Positions 17,348 to 27,112 are shown, counted from the stretch's first letter. The stretch is 64,000 bases of DNA from Flavobacterium akiainvivens (GCF_001278115.1 NZ_LIYD01000005.1:1370551-1434550); one strand, 5' to 3'. Made by a program: numbers and translations. Notes: a model not told the origin generated them from the letters alone.

Positions 17348-18442
17348 TTATGGCTTTAGGGTGATTACTACCTTAAACATCTTATCTGTTTTTACAATAA
17401 GTGGGGGCTGTAGCCCTAAAAGCGTATACCGCCCTATAATATTCTTTAAACCGGTGCCCGATGAATTTACATCGCCGTGTATGGGTATTGTGGTATTTTC
17501 TACAACCAGTTCGGTTGCGCTTTTACTATACACGTTTATTTTAAGCGGGTTAGCCTTGGTAGTCTGGTTGTGTTTAAGGGCGTTTTCTATAAGTAGTTGC
17601 AGGGTAAGTGGTGGCAGGCTGTGCAGCAGGGCATTATTTTTTATGTCAACCGTAAATGATACCCCCTCTCCTATCCTGTTTTGCAGCAGGAAAATATATG
17701 CCTGTACAAATTTAAGTTCTTCAGAAAGTACAGTGAGGTCTTTTTTAGAGTTTACAAGCAGGTAGCGGTACACCTTGGAAAAATTCTCTGAAAACTCATA
17801 CCCCAGCTGCTGGTCCTTCAGTATCAGTTCAGACAGGACACTAAGATTATTGAATACAAAATGCGGGTCTATCTGCAATTTCAGGGCATTGAGTTCTGCT
17901 TCGGTAATCGCCCGTTTCATATCGGCGGCCTTCAACTTTTCTTCAGCGGCCTCAAACGCAGCTTTTTTCCAGCTCTCAATAACATAACTACCTGTATTAA
18001 TACTGCTTATTACAAGGCCTATAACTATACTGCCCGTTATCCAGCTCCACACATCCTGAAAATTACATAGCGGGTCTGATTCGCAATCAGTATCATAAAA
18101 AAGCGAACCAATCATAACCTGAAAAAAAATTACAACAAGTACTCCTGTAATTTGCAACAGGCTTTGCGCAATTGCCCTTTTAAATGTTTTCTCGGTCCAT
18201 GGCAACAGTTTGTTAAGCCTGGTGTTAATCATAATACTAAACCACGATATTGTAATGCAAAATAAAAGGGTAAGGCTTATATCAAAAAGCATTTCGGGGA
18301 TAGACTGTGTAAAAAATACCTGCCAATAACGTGAAGTGGGATGTAACAAAAACGAAATAAAATAATACAGCAACAGAGACAATAGTGTAAAAAGTACACG
18401 CCTCCATTTTTTTACTACATATTTATTTACATCGTCAATCAT
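17348..18442 (-). CDS. LytS-type sensor histidine kinase
   Basis: A 364-residue membrane kinase with about four membrane segments (residues 15-165), a short coiled linker (EEKLKAADMKRAITEAELNALK) and a His_kinase domain with the phospho-acceptor in LQIDPHFVFNNLSVL, followed by a degenerate ATPase domain with the N box in LLIENALKHNQ and a GTGLKNIIGRY glycine motif. No extracellular sensor domain is visible, so the signal is probably sensed in the membrane. It is paired with the LytTR regulator three bases downstream. Confidence 0.93.
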   Translation of the reverse strand: MIDDVNKYVVKKWRRVLFTLLSLLLYYFISFLLHPTSRYWQVFFTQSIPEMLFDISLTLLFCITISWFSIMINTRLNKLLPWTEKTFKRAIAQSLLQITGVLVVIFFQVMIGSLFYDTDCESDPLCNFQDVWSWITGSIVIGLVISSINTGSYVIESWKKAAFEAAEEKLKAADMKRAITEAELNALKLQIDPHFVFNNLSVLSELILKDQQLGYEFSENFSKVYRYLLVNSKKDLTVLSEELKFVQAYIFLLQNRIGEGVSFTVDIKNNALLHSLPPLTLQLLIENALKHNQTTKANPLKINVYSKSATELVVENTTIPIHGDVNSSGTGLKNIIGRYTLLGLQPPLIVKTDKMFKVVITLKP

Positions 18443-19058
18443 AAGATTATTTATAGCAACAATATTTTAAAATGAAAAATTGAATCTTACCAAGATTAAT
18501 TATCTACAAATTAAAAAAAAATAAAATTTTGGCTAATGGTTTAATGAACTAAAGTGTAAATATCCTTTACTAAAGCGTACAAAATATTGCCTGGATAGTT
18601 TTGATAAAAATGTAAACTGTCTATCTAAATATTTCGAAGTTTACCGATTGGCAGAGATATTATATTATTGAACAGTTAACTTAGCTGCATCATTCTTAAA
18701 ATGGCTCGATTTTTCAAGAGGAATTTTTAAACTGTTTGAAATAAACAGCCTAAAAATGCTACTTAGGTATTTAACCGAAGTTAAACAGTCATTCGAAACC
18801 CTATTAGCAATCTGGTGTTTTTTTCTCTCCAATGCTTTTTGAGATTGTAAATAACTTGCCCTCTTTGTCTTGTATTTTGATCTTCCAAAAATATTCTTAA
18901 ATAATACAATTGAATTATTCGAGAGTACCAATTCTTGAAGCTTGTTTTAACAGATATTTCAAATTTAGAAATTAAACCCTAAATTAGCACCCTATCATCC
19001 TCGCTGTTAAATATTTATGGCCTGATAGTAAAACCAAACCATAATCTTCTTGAGTTTA
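18443..19058. other. Gene-free divergent region between kinase and helicase genes
   Basis: About 600 A/T-rich bases. The region holds a direct repeat at 18548-18579 (annotated separately). A minus-strand 88-codon frame at 18665-18931 starts with TTG, is rich in Lys, Ser and Asn, and shows no recognisable domain; it is more likely non-coding or a decayed remnant. No convincing promoter for the helicase gene was found. Confidence 0.5.
18548..18579 (-). promoter_or_regulatory. Direct repeat ACTAAAGYGTA, candidate LytTR site
   Basis: ACTAAAGTGTA at 18548-18558 and ACTAAAGCGTA at 18569-18579 start 21 bases apart, two helical turns, the spacing at which LytTR proteins usually bind. It lies about 105 bases upstream of the LytS-LytTR operon start. 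Autoregulation is an inference. Confidence 0.4.
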
Positions 19059-22000
19059 ATGCTAATAAATGGTCAAAACAATACCCGTTCAATTACATTT
19101 ATAGACACTGAAATTGAATCAAATAAAGGTAAAATCCTCGACATAGGTGCAATTAAGGCTGACGGGAATCATTTTCATAAACCCTCATTAGGAGATTTTA
19201 CCCAATTTCTGAGAGGCAGTGAATATGTGTGCGGTCACAACATTTTAAATCATGATATTAAATATGTAGGGAACGCTGTTTATGATGCCGGCATTGATCC
19301 TTCAAACATTATCGATACTTTATACCTGTCTCCACTATTGTTTCCAACAAAGCCGTATCATGCGCTGTTAAAAGATGATAAACTACAGACCGAAGATACC
19401 AACAACCCTTTAAACGATTCTATAAAAGCAAGGGATTTATTTAATGATGAGGTTGCAGCTTTTTATCAAACAGATGAAAAGCTAAAAGAAATTTTTTACC
19501 TGCTTTTAGTTCATACAAAAGAGTTTGGGGCTTTTTTCAGGTTTGTAAATTACAGGAATGCAAGCTATGATGCCGAATCATTAATCAGGTTAAAGTTTGG
19601 CGATACTATTTGTAGCCAGGCAGACTTACCTAAAATTATATCTGAACATCCTATAGAATTAGCGTACTGCCTGTCATTAATCAACTCATTTATAACCCAT
19701 AAAAAGGTTCATTCCATTACGCCTGCCTGGGTGCTAAAAAATTATCCCGAAGTAGAGCGCATAATGTTATTACTACGGAGCAAGCCTTGTGTAACCGGTT
19801 GCACTTATTGCAATAGCGCTCTGGACATATATAAAGGGCTAAAAAAATTCTTTGGCTTTAATTCATACCGCACTTACGGTGGACAACCGCTCCAGGAGAA
19901 GGCTGTTAAGGCTGCAGTAAACTGCAAGTCTGTGTTGGCTGTTTTCCCTACAGGAGGAGGAAAGTCAATTACTTTTCAGGTACCGGCACTTATGAGCGCC
20001 GAAAATTCTAAAGGGCTAACCGTTGTTATTTCTCCGCTTCAGTCATTGATGAAAGACCAGGTGGATAACCTCGAAAAGAACGGAATAACCGAGGCGGTTA
20101 CTATTAACGGGTTATTAGACCCTATTGAAAGAGCCAAATCTTTTGAACGGATAGAAGACGGTTCTGCTTCTATCCTGTATATTTCTCCGGAATCGCTACG
20201 CTCAAAGTCTATCGAAAAGCTTATCCTTGGCCGTAAGGTTGCCCGTTTTGTAATTGATGAGGCGCATTGTTTTTCATCATGGGGACAGGATTTTAGGGTT
20301 GACTATCTGTACATTGGCGATTTTATAAAACTTATTCAGGAAAAGAAAAACCTTGAAGACGGTATACCTGTGTCGTGCTTTACTGCTACGGCCAAACAAA
20401 AGGTAATTGAGGATATCTGTTATTACTTCAGTGAAAAATTGTCGCTTGATCTTGAAGTGTTTACGTCTAAAGCATCAAGAACCAATCTTAAGTATGAGGT
20501 TTTTGAAAAGCAAAATGATGACAAATATATAACCGTCCGGGATTTAATTGAGGTGAAAAACTGCCCCACCATAATATATGTATCCCGAACCCGAAAAGCC
20601 TATTTGCTTGCGGAACAGTTAGTAAAAGATGGCTTTAGTGCAAGGCCCTACCACGGCAAAATGGATAAACAGGAAAAGACTGAGAACCAGGATGCCTTTT
20701 TAAATGGCGAAACGCAAATTATGGTTGCTACTTCTGCATTTGGTATGGGCGTAGACAAGAAAGATGTGGGGCTGGTCATTCATTATGAAATCTCTGATTC
20801 ACTTGAAAACTATGTACAGGAAGCAGGGCGCGCAGGCAGGGATGAAAATATTTCGGCTGATTGTTTTGTGTTATTTAATGAAGAAGACCTTAGTAAGCAC
20901 TTTATTCTGCTGAACCAAACAAAACTTTCTATAAAAGAAATACAACAGGTTTGGAAGGCTATAAAGGATATTACAAGATTCCGGTCAAAAGTATCTAATT
21001 CTGCCTTGGAGATTGCCCGTAAGGCCGGTTGGGATGATAATGTGGTTGAAATAGAAACACGTGTTACTACAGCTATAGCTGCCCTTGAAGATGCCGGATA
21101 CTTAAAACGCGGGCAAAATATGCCGAGGGTATTTGCCAACAGTATTTTATCTAAAAATGCGCAGGAAGCCATTGATAAAATAAATGCTTCTGAAAAATTT
21201 GAAGAAAAGCAGAAAGAACAAGGTGTACGTATTATAAAGAAGTTGTTCTCCAGTAAAAGCAGAAAAGAGAATAGCACTGACGTTGCCGAATCAAGGGTAG
21301 ACTATATTAGTGAACATTTGGGGATTGTAACAGGAGAAGTTATTAATGTTGTAAACCTGTTGCGCGAAGAAAACATTCTGGCAGATGCAAAGGATTTGAC
21401 TGCGTTTATAAAGAAAACAGATAATAAAAACCGTTCTCTTGCCATTGTAGAAGCCTACAGCAAAATTGAAAACTTTCTACTACCGGTTTTTAAAGAAGAC
21501 GAAAGTAATTTTCATCTTAAAGAATTAAATGAGGCGGCTGAGAAACATGGTTGTGATGGCGTAAATGTCAACAGGATTAAAACCATACTTAACTTTTGGT
21601 CTATTAAAAACTGGATTAAAAGAAAAAACTTAGAATTTTCTAAAAACCATATTGCATTACTCTGCCTTCAAAACAAAGCACAACTAAAAGAAAAACTGGA
21701 AAAACGCCACGAGCTTGCAACATTTATTGTTGAGTTCTTTTACGACAAAACCCTTAACGAAACTTCCAAAAACCAGGGAGGAAAAGATGAGGTTTTGGTG
21801 GAGTTTTCAGTACATGAAGTAAAGGCTGCCTATGATAATAGCTTTAGCCTTTTTAAAAAAGAAATAAACATTGATGATGTTGAGGATACTTTGTTCTACC
21901 TGTCTCGGATTGAGGCGATAAAGATAGAAGGAGGCTTTCTTGTGGTGTATAACCGCTTAACTATTGAGCGAACTGAACAGGACAATAAAAAACGCTATAC

Positions 22001-23900
22001 TAAAGACGATTATCAAAAACTTAACCAGTTTTATGAAAGCAAGGTGCAGCAAATACATATTGTGGGCGAATATGCCCAACGAATGATTACCGATTACAGG
22101 AATGCGCTTCAGTTTGTGGAAGATTATTTCCAATTGAATTACAGTTCTTTCTTAAACAAGTATTTCAGGGGCAGCAGGCAAAATGAGATAAAGCGGAACA
22201 TAACGCCTGCAAAATTCAGGCAACTTTTTGGTGAACTCTCCCCTACCCAATTGAAAATCATTAACGATAAGGAAACACCACATATAGTTGTGGCTGCCGG
22301 TCCGGGCAGTGGAAAAACAAAAGTATTAGTTCACAAGCTGGCTTCCTTACTACTGATGGAAGATGTAAAGCACGAGCAGTTATTGATGCTTACATTCTCC
22401 AGGGCGGCAGCTACTGAATTTAAAAAACGCCTTTTAAAGCTGATTGGTAATGCGGCCAACTTTATTGAAATTAAAACCTTCCATTCCTATTGTTTCGATT
22501 TGCTGGGTAAAGTAGGCACTTTAGAAAAATCGGCTAATATTTTAAATACCACGGTTGAGAGGATTAAGAATGGTGATGTTGAAGCAAGTAAAATTACTAA
22601 GACTGTTTTAGTGATTGATGAGGCCCAGGATATGAATGCAGAAGAGTTCGCTTTAATAACAGCATTGATGGAACAAAATGAAGAAATGAGGGTTATTGCA
22701 GTAGGTGATGACGACCAGAATATCTACGAGTTCAGGGGTGCGAGCGCTAAATATCTTGAGCAGTTTATATATGAAAATAAGGCGGTGAAGCATGAATTAG
22801 TTGAAAATTATCGTAGTAAAAGCAATCTGGTAGCATTCTCAAATCAATTTGTGCAGCAAATTCAGCACCGCCTAAAAGAAACACCAATTGTTGCTAATCA
22901 ATCTGATAATGGAAAAATAAAGGTTGTTAGGTATCAAAGTAATAATCTTATAACCCCGCTTGTAACCAATATAGCTACTTCATACCTTTCCGGGACTACC
23001 TGTATAATTACAAAAACTAACGAAGAAGCCATAAAAGTTACAGGGCTACTTTTAAAGAACGGAATTCAGGCAAAACTGATACAATCTAATGACAGCTTTA
23101 ATTTGTACAATCTTGTTGAAGTCCGGTTTTTATTGAATAAAATAGATGTGGGTGCTGATGTTTATACCATAACCGATGAGGTTTGGGATAATGCTAAACG
23201 GGAGCTGAATACTGTATTTCGCAACAGCAATAAATTGGAAATTTGCCTGAATATCATTAAGGATTTTGAAGCAACAAATCCGTATAAAAAGTATAAATCA
23301 GATTTAGAAGTTTTAATACGGGAGTCTAAACTGGAGGATTTCTACAACCACAATGGCGACACTATTTTTGTATCTACCATTCACAAAGCAAAAGGGAAAG
23401 AGTTTGATAACGTGTTTCTTTTGCTTGAGAACATTAACCCGGCTTCAGATGAAACCAAACGGCAATTATATGTGGCAATTACCCGGGCTAAGGTCAATTT
23501 AAATATACACTTAAATGGAAACTATCTTAATCATTTAAGTGCCGAAAATCTTGAGCGTATTGACAACTTAGAGCATTACCCTGCACCTGATAAAATTGCG
23601 GTACACACAACGCTAAAAGACGTGTGGCTGGACTATTTTAACAACAAGCAGCATCTAATTTCACAGTTGTTAAGTGGTGATAACCTGCGTATTAACGCAG
23701 ATGAATGCCTTAATGCTAACGGGCAGTCCGTATTGAAGTTCTCAAAGAGTTTTCTTGAAAAGATTGAAGAAATGAAATCAAAACATTACGAATTAAAAAG
23801 TGTGAGGGTTAATTTCATATTGTATTGGCTTAAAGAAGGTTCTGCCCAGGAAATAAGAATAATACTGCCTGAACTCTACTTCGAAAAAGCCGTAAATTAA
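19059..23900 (+). CDS. Exonuclease-RecQ-UvrD fusion helicase
   Basis: A 1,613-residue cytosolic protein joining three machines. Residues about 10-130 form a DEDD-type 3'-5' exonuclease domain (Asp16 and Glu18 in FIDTE, Asp66 in GHNILNHD, Asp120 in NPLND). A Cys cluster (C244, C248, C251) follows. Residues about 265-620 are a RecQ-like SF2 helicase: PTGGGKS (297-303), DEAH (400-403), FTATAKQ, and the GMGVDKKDV ... QEAGRAGRDE motifs. From about 1065 a UvrD/Rep-like SF1 helicase follows: GPGSGKT (1081-1087), DEAQD (1187-1191), GDDDQNIYEFRGA, STIHKAKGKEFD and YVAITRAK. It probably processes DNA ends or branched DNA; repair or phage defence are possible. Codon use is visibly A/T-richer than its neighbours. 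The ATG at 19059 is preferred over a TTG three codons earlier. It is a single gene. Confidence 0.9.
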   Translation: MLINGQNNTRSITFIDTEIESNKGKILDIGAIKADGNHFHKPSLGDFTQFLRGSEYVCGHNILNHDIKYVGNAVYDAGIDPSNIIDTLYLSPLLFPTKPYHALLKDDKLQTEDTNNPLNDSIKARDLFNDEVAAFYQTDEKLKEIFYLLLVHTKEFGAFFRFVNYRNASYDAESLIRLKFGDTICSQADLPKIISEHPIELAYCLSLINSFITHKKVHSITPAWVLKNYPEVERIMLLLRSKPCVTGCTYCNSALDIYKGLKKFFGFNSYRTYGGQPLQEKAVKAAVNCKSVLAVFPTGGGKSITFQVPALMSAENSKGLTVVISPLQSLMKDQVDNLEKNGITEAVTINGLLDPIERAKSFERIEDGSASILYISPESLRSKSIEKLILGRKVARFVIDEAHCFSSWGQDFRVDYLYIGDFIKLIQEKKNLEDGIPVSCFTATAKQKVIEDICYYFSEKLSLDLEVFTSKASRTNLKYEVFEKQNDDKYITVRDLIEVKNCPTIIYVSRTRKAYLLAEQLVKDGFSARPYHGKMDKQEKTENQDAFLNGETQIMVATSAFGMGVDKKDVGLVIHYEISDSLENYVQEAGRAGRDENISADCFVLFNEEDLSKHFILLNQTKLSIKEIQQVWKAIKDITRFRSKVSNSALEIARKAGWDDNVVEIETRVTTAIAALEDAGYLKRGQNMPRVFANSILSKNAQEAIDKINASEKFEEKQKEQGVRIIKKLFSSKSRKENSTDVAESRVDYISEHLGIVTGEVINVVNLLREENILADAKDLTAFIKKTDNKNRSLAIVEAYSKIENFLLPVFKEDESNFHLKELNEAAEKHGCDGVNVNRIKTILNFWSIKNWIKRKNLEFSKNHIALLCLQNKAQLKEKLEKRHELATFIVEFFYDKTLNETSKNQGGKDEVLVEFSVHEVKAAYDNSFSLFKKEINIDDVEDTLFYLSRIEAIKIEGGFLVVYNRLTIERTEQDNKKRYTKDDYQKLNQFYESKVQQIHIVGEYAQRMITDYRNALQFVEDYFQLNYSSFLNKYFRGSRQNEIKRNITPAKFRQLFGELSPTQLKIINDKETPHIVVAAGPGSGKTKVLVHKLASLLLMEDVKHEQLLMLTFSRAAATEFKKRLLKLIGNAANFIEIKTFHSYCFDLLGKVGTLEKSANILNTTVERIKNGDVEASKITKTVLVIDEAQDMNAEEFALITALMEQNEEMRVIAVGDDDQNIYEFRGASAKYLEQFIYENKAVKHELVENYRSKSNLVAFSNQFVQQIQHRLKETPIVANQSDNGKIKVVRYQSNNLITPLVTNIATSYLSGTTCIITKTNEEAIKVTGLLLKNGIQAKLIQSNDSFNLYNLVEVRFLLNKIDVGADVYTITDEVWDNAKRELNTVFRNSNKLEICLNIIKDFEATNPYKKYKSDLEVLIRESKLEDFYNHNGDTIFVSTIHKAKGKEFDNVFLLLENINPASDETKRQLYVAITRAKVNLNIHLNGNYLNHLSAENLERIDNLEHYPAPDKIAVHTTLKDVWLDYFNNKQHLISQLLSGDNLRINADECLNANGQSVLKFSKSFLEKIEEMKSKHYELKSVRVNFILYWLKEGSAQEIRIILPELYFEKAVN

Positions 23901-23929
23901 ACCGTTTTTTTACTCAAATAAAACCTACA

Positions 23930-23966
23930 AAAAAACCTGCCGTAAAATTCCGGCAGGTTTTTTTAA
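23930..23966 (+). terminator. Terminator after the helicase gene
   Basis: ACCTGCCG and CGGCAGGT form a perfect stem around an AT-rich loop, preceded by A and followed by seven T. It is almost the same sequence as the terminator at 2976-3014. Confidence 0.9.
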
Positions 23967-23993
23967 GGCACGAAAATTCTGAAATTTCGGGTC

Positions 23994-24049
23994 AAAAAGT
24001 GCTTAATATTTCACTTTCGGACTTTGGATTTGCGGTGTGAAATATTAAA
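23994..24049 (+). repeat. 56-bp dispersed intergenic element, copy B
   Basis: Second copy of the element at 3041-3096, same orientation and length. Here the outer pairing TTAATATTTCAC / GTGAAATATTAA is a perfect 12-bp inverted repeat, while the short-range pairing CAAAAAGTG / CACTTTCGG has two mismatches. It lies about 160 bases upstream of the xylB -7 element, and its similarity to copy A extends through the preceding terminator. Confidence 0.8.
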
Positions 24050-24162
24050 AACGGCTCGCCTCTTCCCCAATCAAAAATTCCATCCGGTTTCAACCAAAAC
24101 CATCAGGTGAATTTCACGAAAATTTTCGCCAAAAATACTCTTATGGTTCATTAGACTATTAA

Positions 24163-24183
24163 TTATGGTAATTCTGACCATAA
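24163..24183 (+). promoter_or_regulatory. Candidate xylBA operator (TTATGGT-N7-ACCATAA)
   Basis: A perfect inverted repeat with 7-base arms and 7-base spacer, ending 27 bases before the -7 element, so it would cover the -33 region. An extra half-site TTATGGT lies at 24141-24147. No xylose regulator gene is in the window. Confidence 0.55.
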
Positions 24184-24209
24184 GATTAGGTTTATTGAAT
24201 TTAAAATAA

Positions 24210-24217
24210 TAGCTTTG
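24210..24217 (+). promoter_or_regulatory. -7 element of the xylBA promoter
   Basis: TAGCTTTG fully matches TAnnTTTG. It overlaps the upstream TTG that would open the longest frame, which supports translation from the ATG at 24269. Confidence 0.6.
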
Positions 24218-24268
24218 GCAGGAAATTTTACTATAAATAAACACCATTACTCTAATTTTCAGGCTTAT

Positions 24269-25747
24269 ATGTTATTCCTTGGTATCGATTTAGGCAGTTC
24301 ATCTATAAAACTATCTGTTTTTAATGCCGTTACCGGCCAAATTGCGTGCTCGCTTACCGTTCCGGAGAACGAAATGGCTATTAATGCCCCGTATTTCGGC
24401 TGGGCAGAACAGGAACCTGAAAAATGGTGGGAATATATTAAAGATGGTATTAAGGCACTTCCTGCAAAGGGGGTTGATGTCAAAGCTATAAAAGGTATTG
24501 GCATAGCCTACCAAATGCACGGCCTGGTACTGACTGATGAAAACCTTAACCCTGTGCGCCCCTCTATTATATGGTGCGACAGCCGCGCTGCCGAAACCGG
24601 CGATGCCATTTACCAGCAAATGGGTACCGAAGCGTGCCAGCAAACCCTTTTGGGCAGCCCGGGCAACTTTACCGCAGCCAAGCTAAAGTGGGTTAAAGAT
24701 AACGAACCCGATACCTATGCCCGAGCACGCTACATGATGCTGCCCGGCGATTATATAGCCGCCATGCTTACCGGCAGGGCGCAAACCACTGCATCGGGGC
24801 TTTCTGAGGCGGCATTGTGGAACTTTAAAGAGGCCCGCCCTGCTACCGAGGTACTTGATGCTATGCAAATTACCCATGATTTTATTCCGGAAGTAGTACC
24901 CACCTTTGGCCACCAGGCGGTTATCAGCACTGCTATTGCGGCCGAGCTTGGCCTTGCCGAAGGTACAGAGGTTACCTACCGCGCCGGAGACCAGCCCAAT
25001 AACGCCCTTTCGCTTAGCGTGCTAAACCCGGGCGAAATAGCCACCACGGCAGGTACATCAGCCGTAATTTATTCGGTTACGCAGGCTAACGCTTTTGATG
25101 CCGATAACCGTGTAAACACCTTCCTGCACGTTAACAACACCCCGGAGCAGCACAGCAACGGCGTATTGTTGTGTATAAACGGTAGTGGCATACTGTACCA
25201 GTGGCTGCGCAAAACCCTTTCACTGGGTAGTAGCGCGCCCATATCTTATGAGTTGCTTAACGCCGAGGCCGCAAAAGCCGAACCCGGCAGCAAAGGCCTG
25301 CGTTTCTATCCGTTTGGCAATGGTGTAGAGCGCATCTTTGGCAACAAGCCTGCCTTTAGCGGCATACAAAACCTAAACTTCAACATTCACCAGTCGCCAG
25401 AGCTGGTACGCGCTGCCTGCGAGGGCATTGTGTTTGCTATGAACTACGGGTTTGACATTATGAAAGATATCAATGCAGGCGGCACACTGGTTAAGGCCGG
25501 TAATGCCAACCTGTTTTTGAGCCCGGTGTTCCGCGAAATATTTGTAAACACCACCCAAACCACCCTGGAGCTGTACAACACCGGTGGTGCAGAGGGCGCT
25601 GCACGTGGTGCGGCCTATGGTTTTGGCTACTTTAAAACGGCACAGGAAGCCTTTGCCAACCTGGAGCGCCTGCAAACCATAACCCCTACCCCGGAGCTTA
25701 CTAAGCTGTATGCCGAAATTTATCAAAACTGGAAAAATAATCTGTAA
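24269..25747 (+). CDS. xylB: Xylulokinase
   Basis: A 492-residue FGGY-family sugar kinase phosphorylating D-xylulose to xylulose 5-phosphate. The phosphate-binding motif FLGIDLGSSSIKLSV opens the protein directly after the chosen ATG; GIAYQMHGLVL, IIWCDSRA and TAAKLKWVKDNEP follow, with AGDQPNNALSL and TAGTSAVIY for the second ATPase lobe and AGNANLFLSPVFREI near the C-terminus. The frame extends 18 codons upstream to a TTG, but that stretch overlaps the promoter. It is followed 18 bases later by xylA, forming the classical two-gene xylose operon without an adjacent transporter. Confidence 0.95.
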   Translation: MLFLGIDLGSSSIKLSVFNAVTGQIACSLTVPENEMAINAPYFGWAEQEPEKWWEYIKDGIKALPAKGVDVKAIKGIGIAYQMHGLVLTDENLNPVRPSIIWCDSRAAETGDAIYQQMGTEACQQTLLGSPGNFTAAKLKWVKDNEPDTYARARYMMLPGDYIAAMLTGRAQTTASGLSEAALWNFKEARPATEVLDAMQITHDFIPEVVPTFGHQAVISTAIAAELGLAEGTEVTYRAGDQPNNALSLSVLNPGEIATTAGTSAVIYSVTQANAFDADNRVNTFLHVNNTPEQHSNGVLLCINGSGILYQWLRKTLSLGSSAPISYELLNAEAAKAEPGSKGLRFYPFGNGVERIFGNKPAFSGIQNLNFNIHQSPELVRAACEGIVFAMNYGFDIMKDINAGGTLVKAGNANLFLSPVFREIFVNTTQTTLELYNTGGAEGAARGAAYGFGYFKTAQEAFANLERLQTITPTPELTKLYAEIYQNWKNNL

Positions 25748-25765
25748 CCAAAATACTATTCTACT

Positions 25766-27088
25766 ATGAGCACTACAAAACAAGCTTACTTTAAGAGTGT
25801 AGACAAGATAAAATTTGAGGGCCGTGAAAGCGATAACCCGCTTGCCTTTAAATGGTATGACGAAAACCGCGTTGTAGCCGGTAAAACCCTTAAAGAGCAC
25901 TTTAAGTTTGCCATGGCATGGTGGCACACACTATGCAACACCGGTAGCGACCCTTTTGGCCCGGGTACCGAAACCCATGCGTGGGACAGCAAAGAAAACG
26001 CCGTTGCCCGCGCTAAAGACAAAATGGACGCCGGTTTTGAGTTTATGGAAAAACTGGGCATACCATACTACTGTTTCCACGATGTGGATTTGGTAGACGA
26101 AGCGCCAACCCTTGCCGAGTTTGAAGAGCGTGTGCAGGCTATGGTAGAGTATGCTAAAGAAAAGCAGAAAGAAACCGGTATTAAGCTACTTTGGGGTACC
26201 AGCAACCTGTTTAGCAACAAGCGCTACATGAACGGTGCCAGCACAAACCCTAACTTTGATGTTGTGGCTTATGCAGGCGCGCAGGCTAAAATTGCCATGG
26301 ATGCTACTATTGCCCTTAACGGCGATGGTTATGTTTTCTGGGGTGGCCGCGAAGGCTACATGAGCCTGCTGAATACAGATATGAAGCGCGAGCAGGAGCA
26401 CCTTGCCATGTTCCTTGCCATGTGCCGCGATTATGCACGCAAAGAAGGCTTTAAAGGTACGTTCTTTATTGAGCCTAAGCCTATGGAGCCAATGAAGCAC
26501 CAGTATGATTTTGATGCTGCTACCTGTGTAGGCTTCCTTAACCAGTATGGCCTTAAAGACGACTTTAAACTAAACATAGAAGTAAACCACGCTACCCTTG
26601 CCAGCCATACCTTTGAGCACGAGCTTCAGGTGGCTGCCAATGCCGGCATGCTGGGCAGTGTAGACGCTAACCGTGGCGACTACCAGAACGGATGGGATAC
26701 AGACCAGTTCCCTATCGATATTTATGAAGTTACACAGGCCATGCTTGTATTCCTTCAGGCGGGTGGCCTGCAGGGCGGTGGTGTAAACTTTGATGCTAAA
26801 GTGCGCCGCAACTCAATAGATATTGAAGATAAGTTTGTAGCACACATAAGCGGTATGGACGTATTTGCACGCGGACTTATAGCTGCTGAGCATATTCTTA
26901 CAAACACTAAGTACACCAGCCTGCGCACAGAGCGTTATGCCTCTTTTGATGGTGGAAACGGTGCTGCGTTTGAAAAAGGCCAGCTAACTATTGAAAACCT
27001 TAACGAAATTGCACGCAAATCAGGCGAACCAACGCCATACAGCGGCAAGCAGGAGCTGTTTGAGCAAATTATTGCCAACGCTTACTAA
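25766..27088 (+). CDS. xylA: Xylose isomerase
   Basis: A 440-residue metal-dependent isomerase converting D-xylose to D-xylulose. It has class II xylose isomerase length and all landmark motifs: [26 protein letters not shown] (catalytic His/Asp region), [32 protein letters not shown], the metal ligands in [33 protein letters not shown] and [20 protein letters not shown], then [13 protein letters not shown]. It is cotranscribed with xylB and followed by a strong terminator. The order kinase-isomerase is the reverse of E. coli xylAB. Confidence 0.97.
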   Translation: MSTTKQAYFKSVDKIKFEGRESDNPLAFKWYDENRVVAGKTLKEHFKFAMAWWHTLCNTGSDPFGPGTETHAWDSKENAVARAKDKMDAGFEFMEKLGIPYYCFHDVDLVDEAPTLAEFEERVQAMVEYAKEKQKETGIKLLWGTSNLFSNKRYMNGASTNPNFDVVAYAGAQAKIAMDATIALNGDGYVFWGGREGYMSLLNTDMKREQEHLAMFLAMCRDYARKEGFKGTFFIEPKPMEPMKHQYDFDAATCVGFLNQYGLKDDFKLNIEVNHATLASHTFEHELQVAANAGMLGSVDANRGDYQNGWDTDQFPIDIYEVTQAMLVFLQAGGLQGGGVNFDAKVRRNSIDIEDKFVAHISGMDVFARGLIAAEHILTNTKYTSLRTERYASFDGGNGAAFEKGQLTIENLNEIARKSGEPTPYSGKQELFEQIIANAY

Positions 27089-27112
27089 GATAAATATTTT
27101 CTTACAAAACGT

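Noticed and set aside
18665..18931. 88-codon minus-strand frame upstream of the helicase gene
   Set aside because: TTG start, Lys/Ser/Asn-rich composition of A/T-rich DNA, no known motif; considered a transposase remnant but nothing supports that.
24215..24268. Upstream TTG start for xylulokinase
   Set aside because: It overlaps the -7 element, and the conserved kinase start (FLGIDLG) follows the ATG at 24269.
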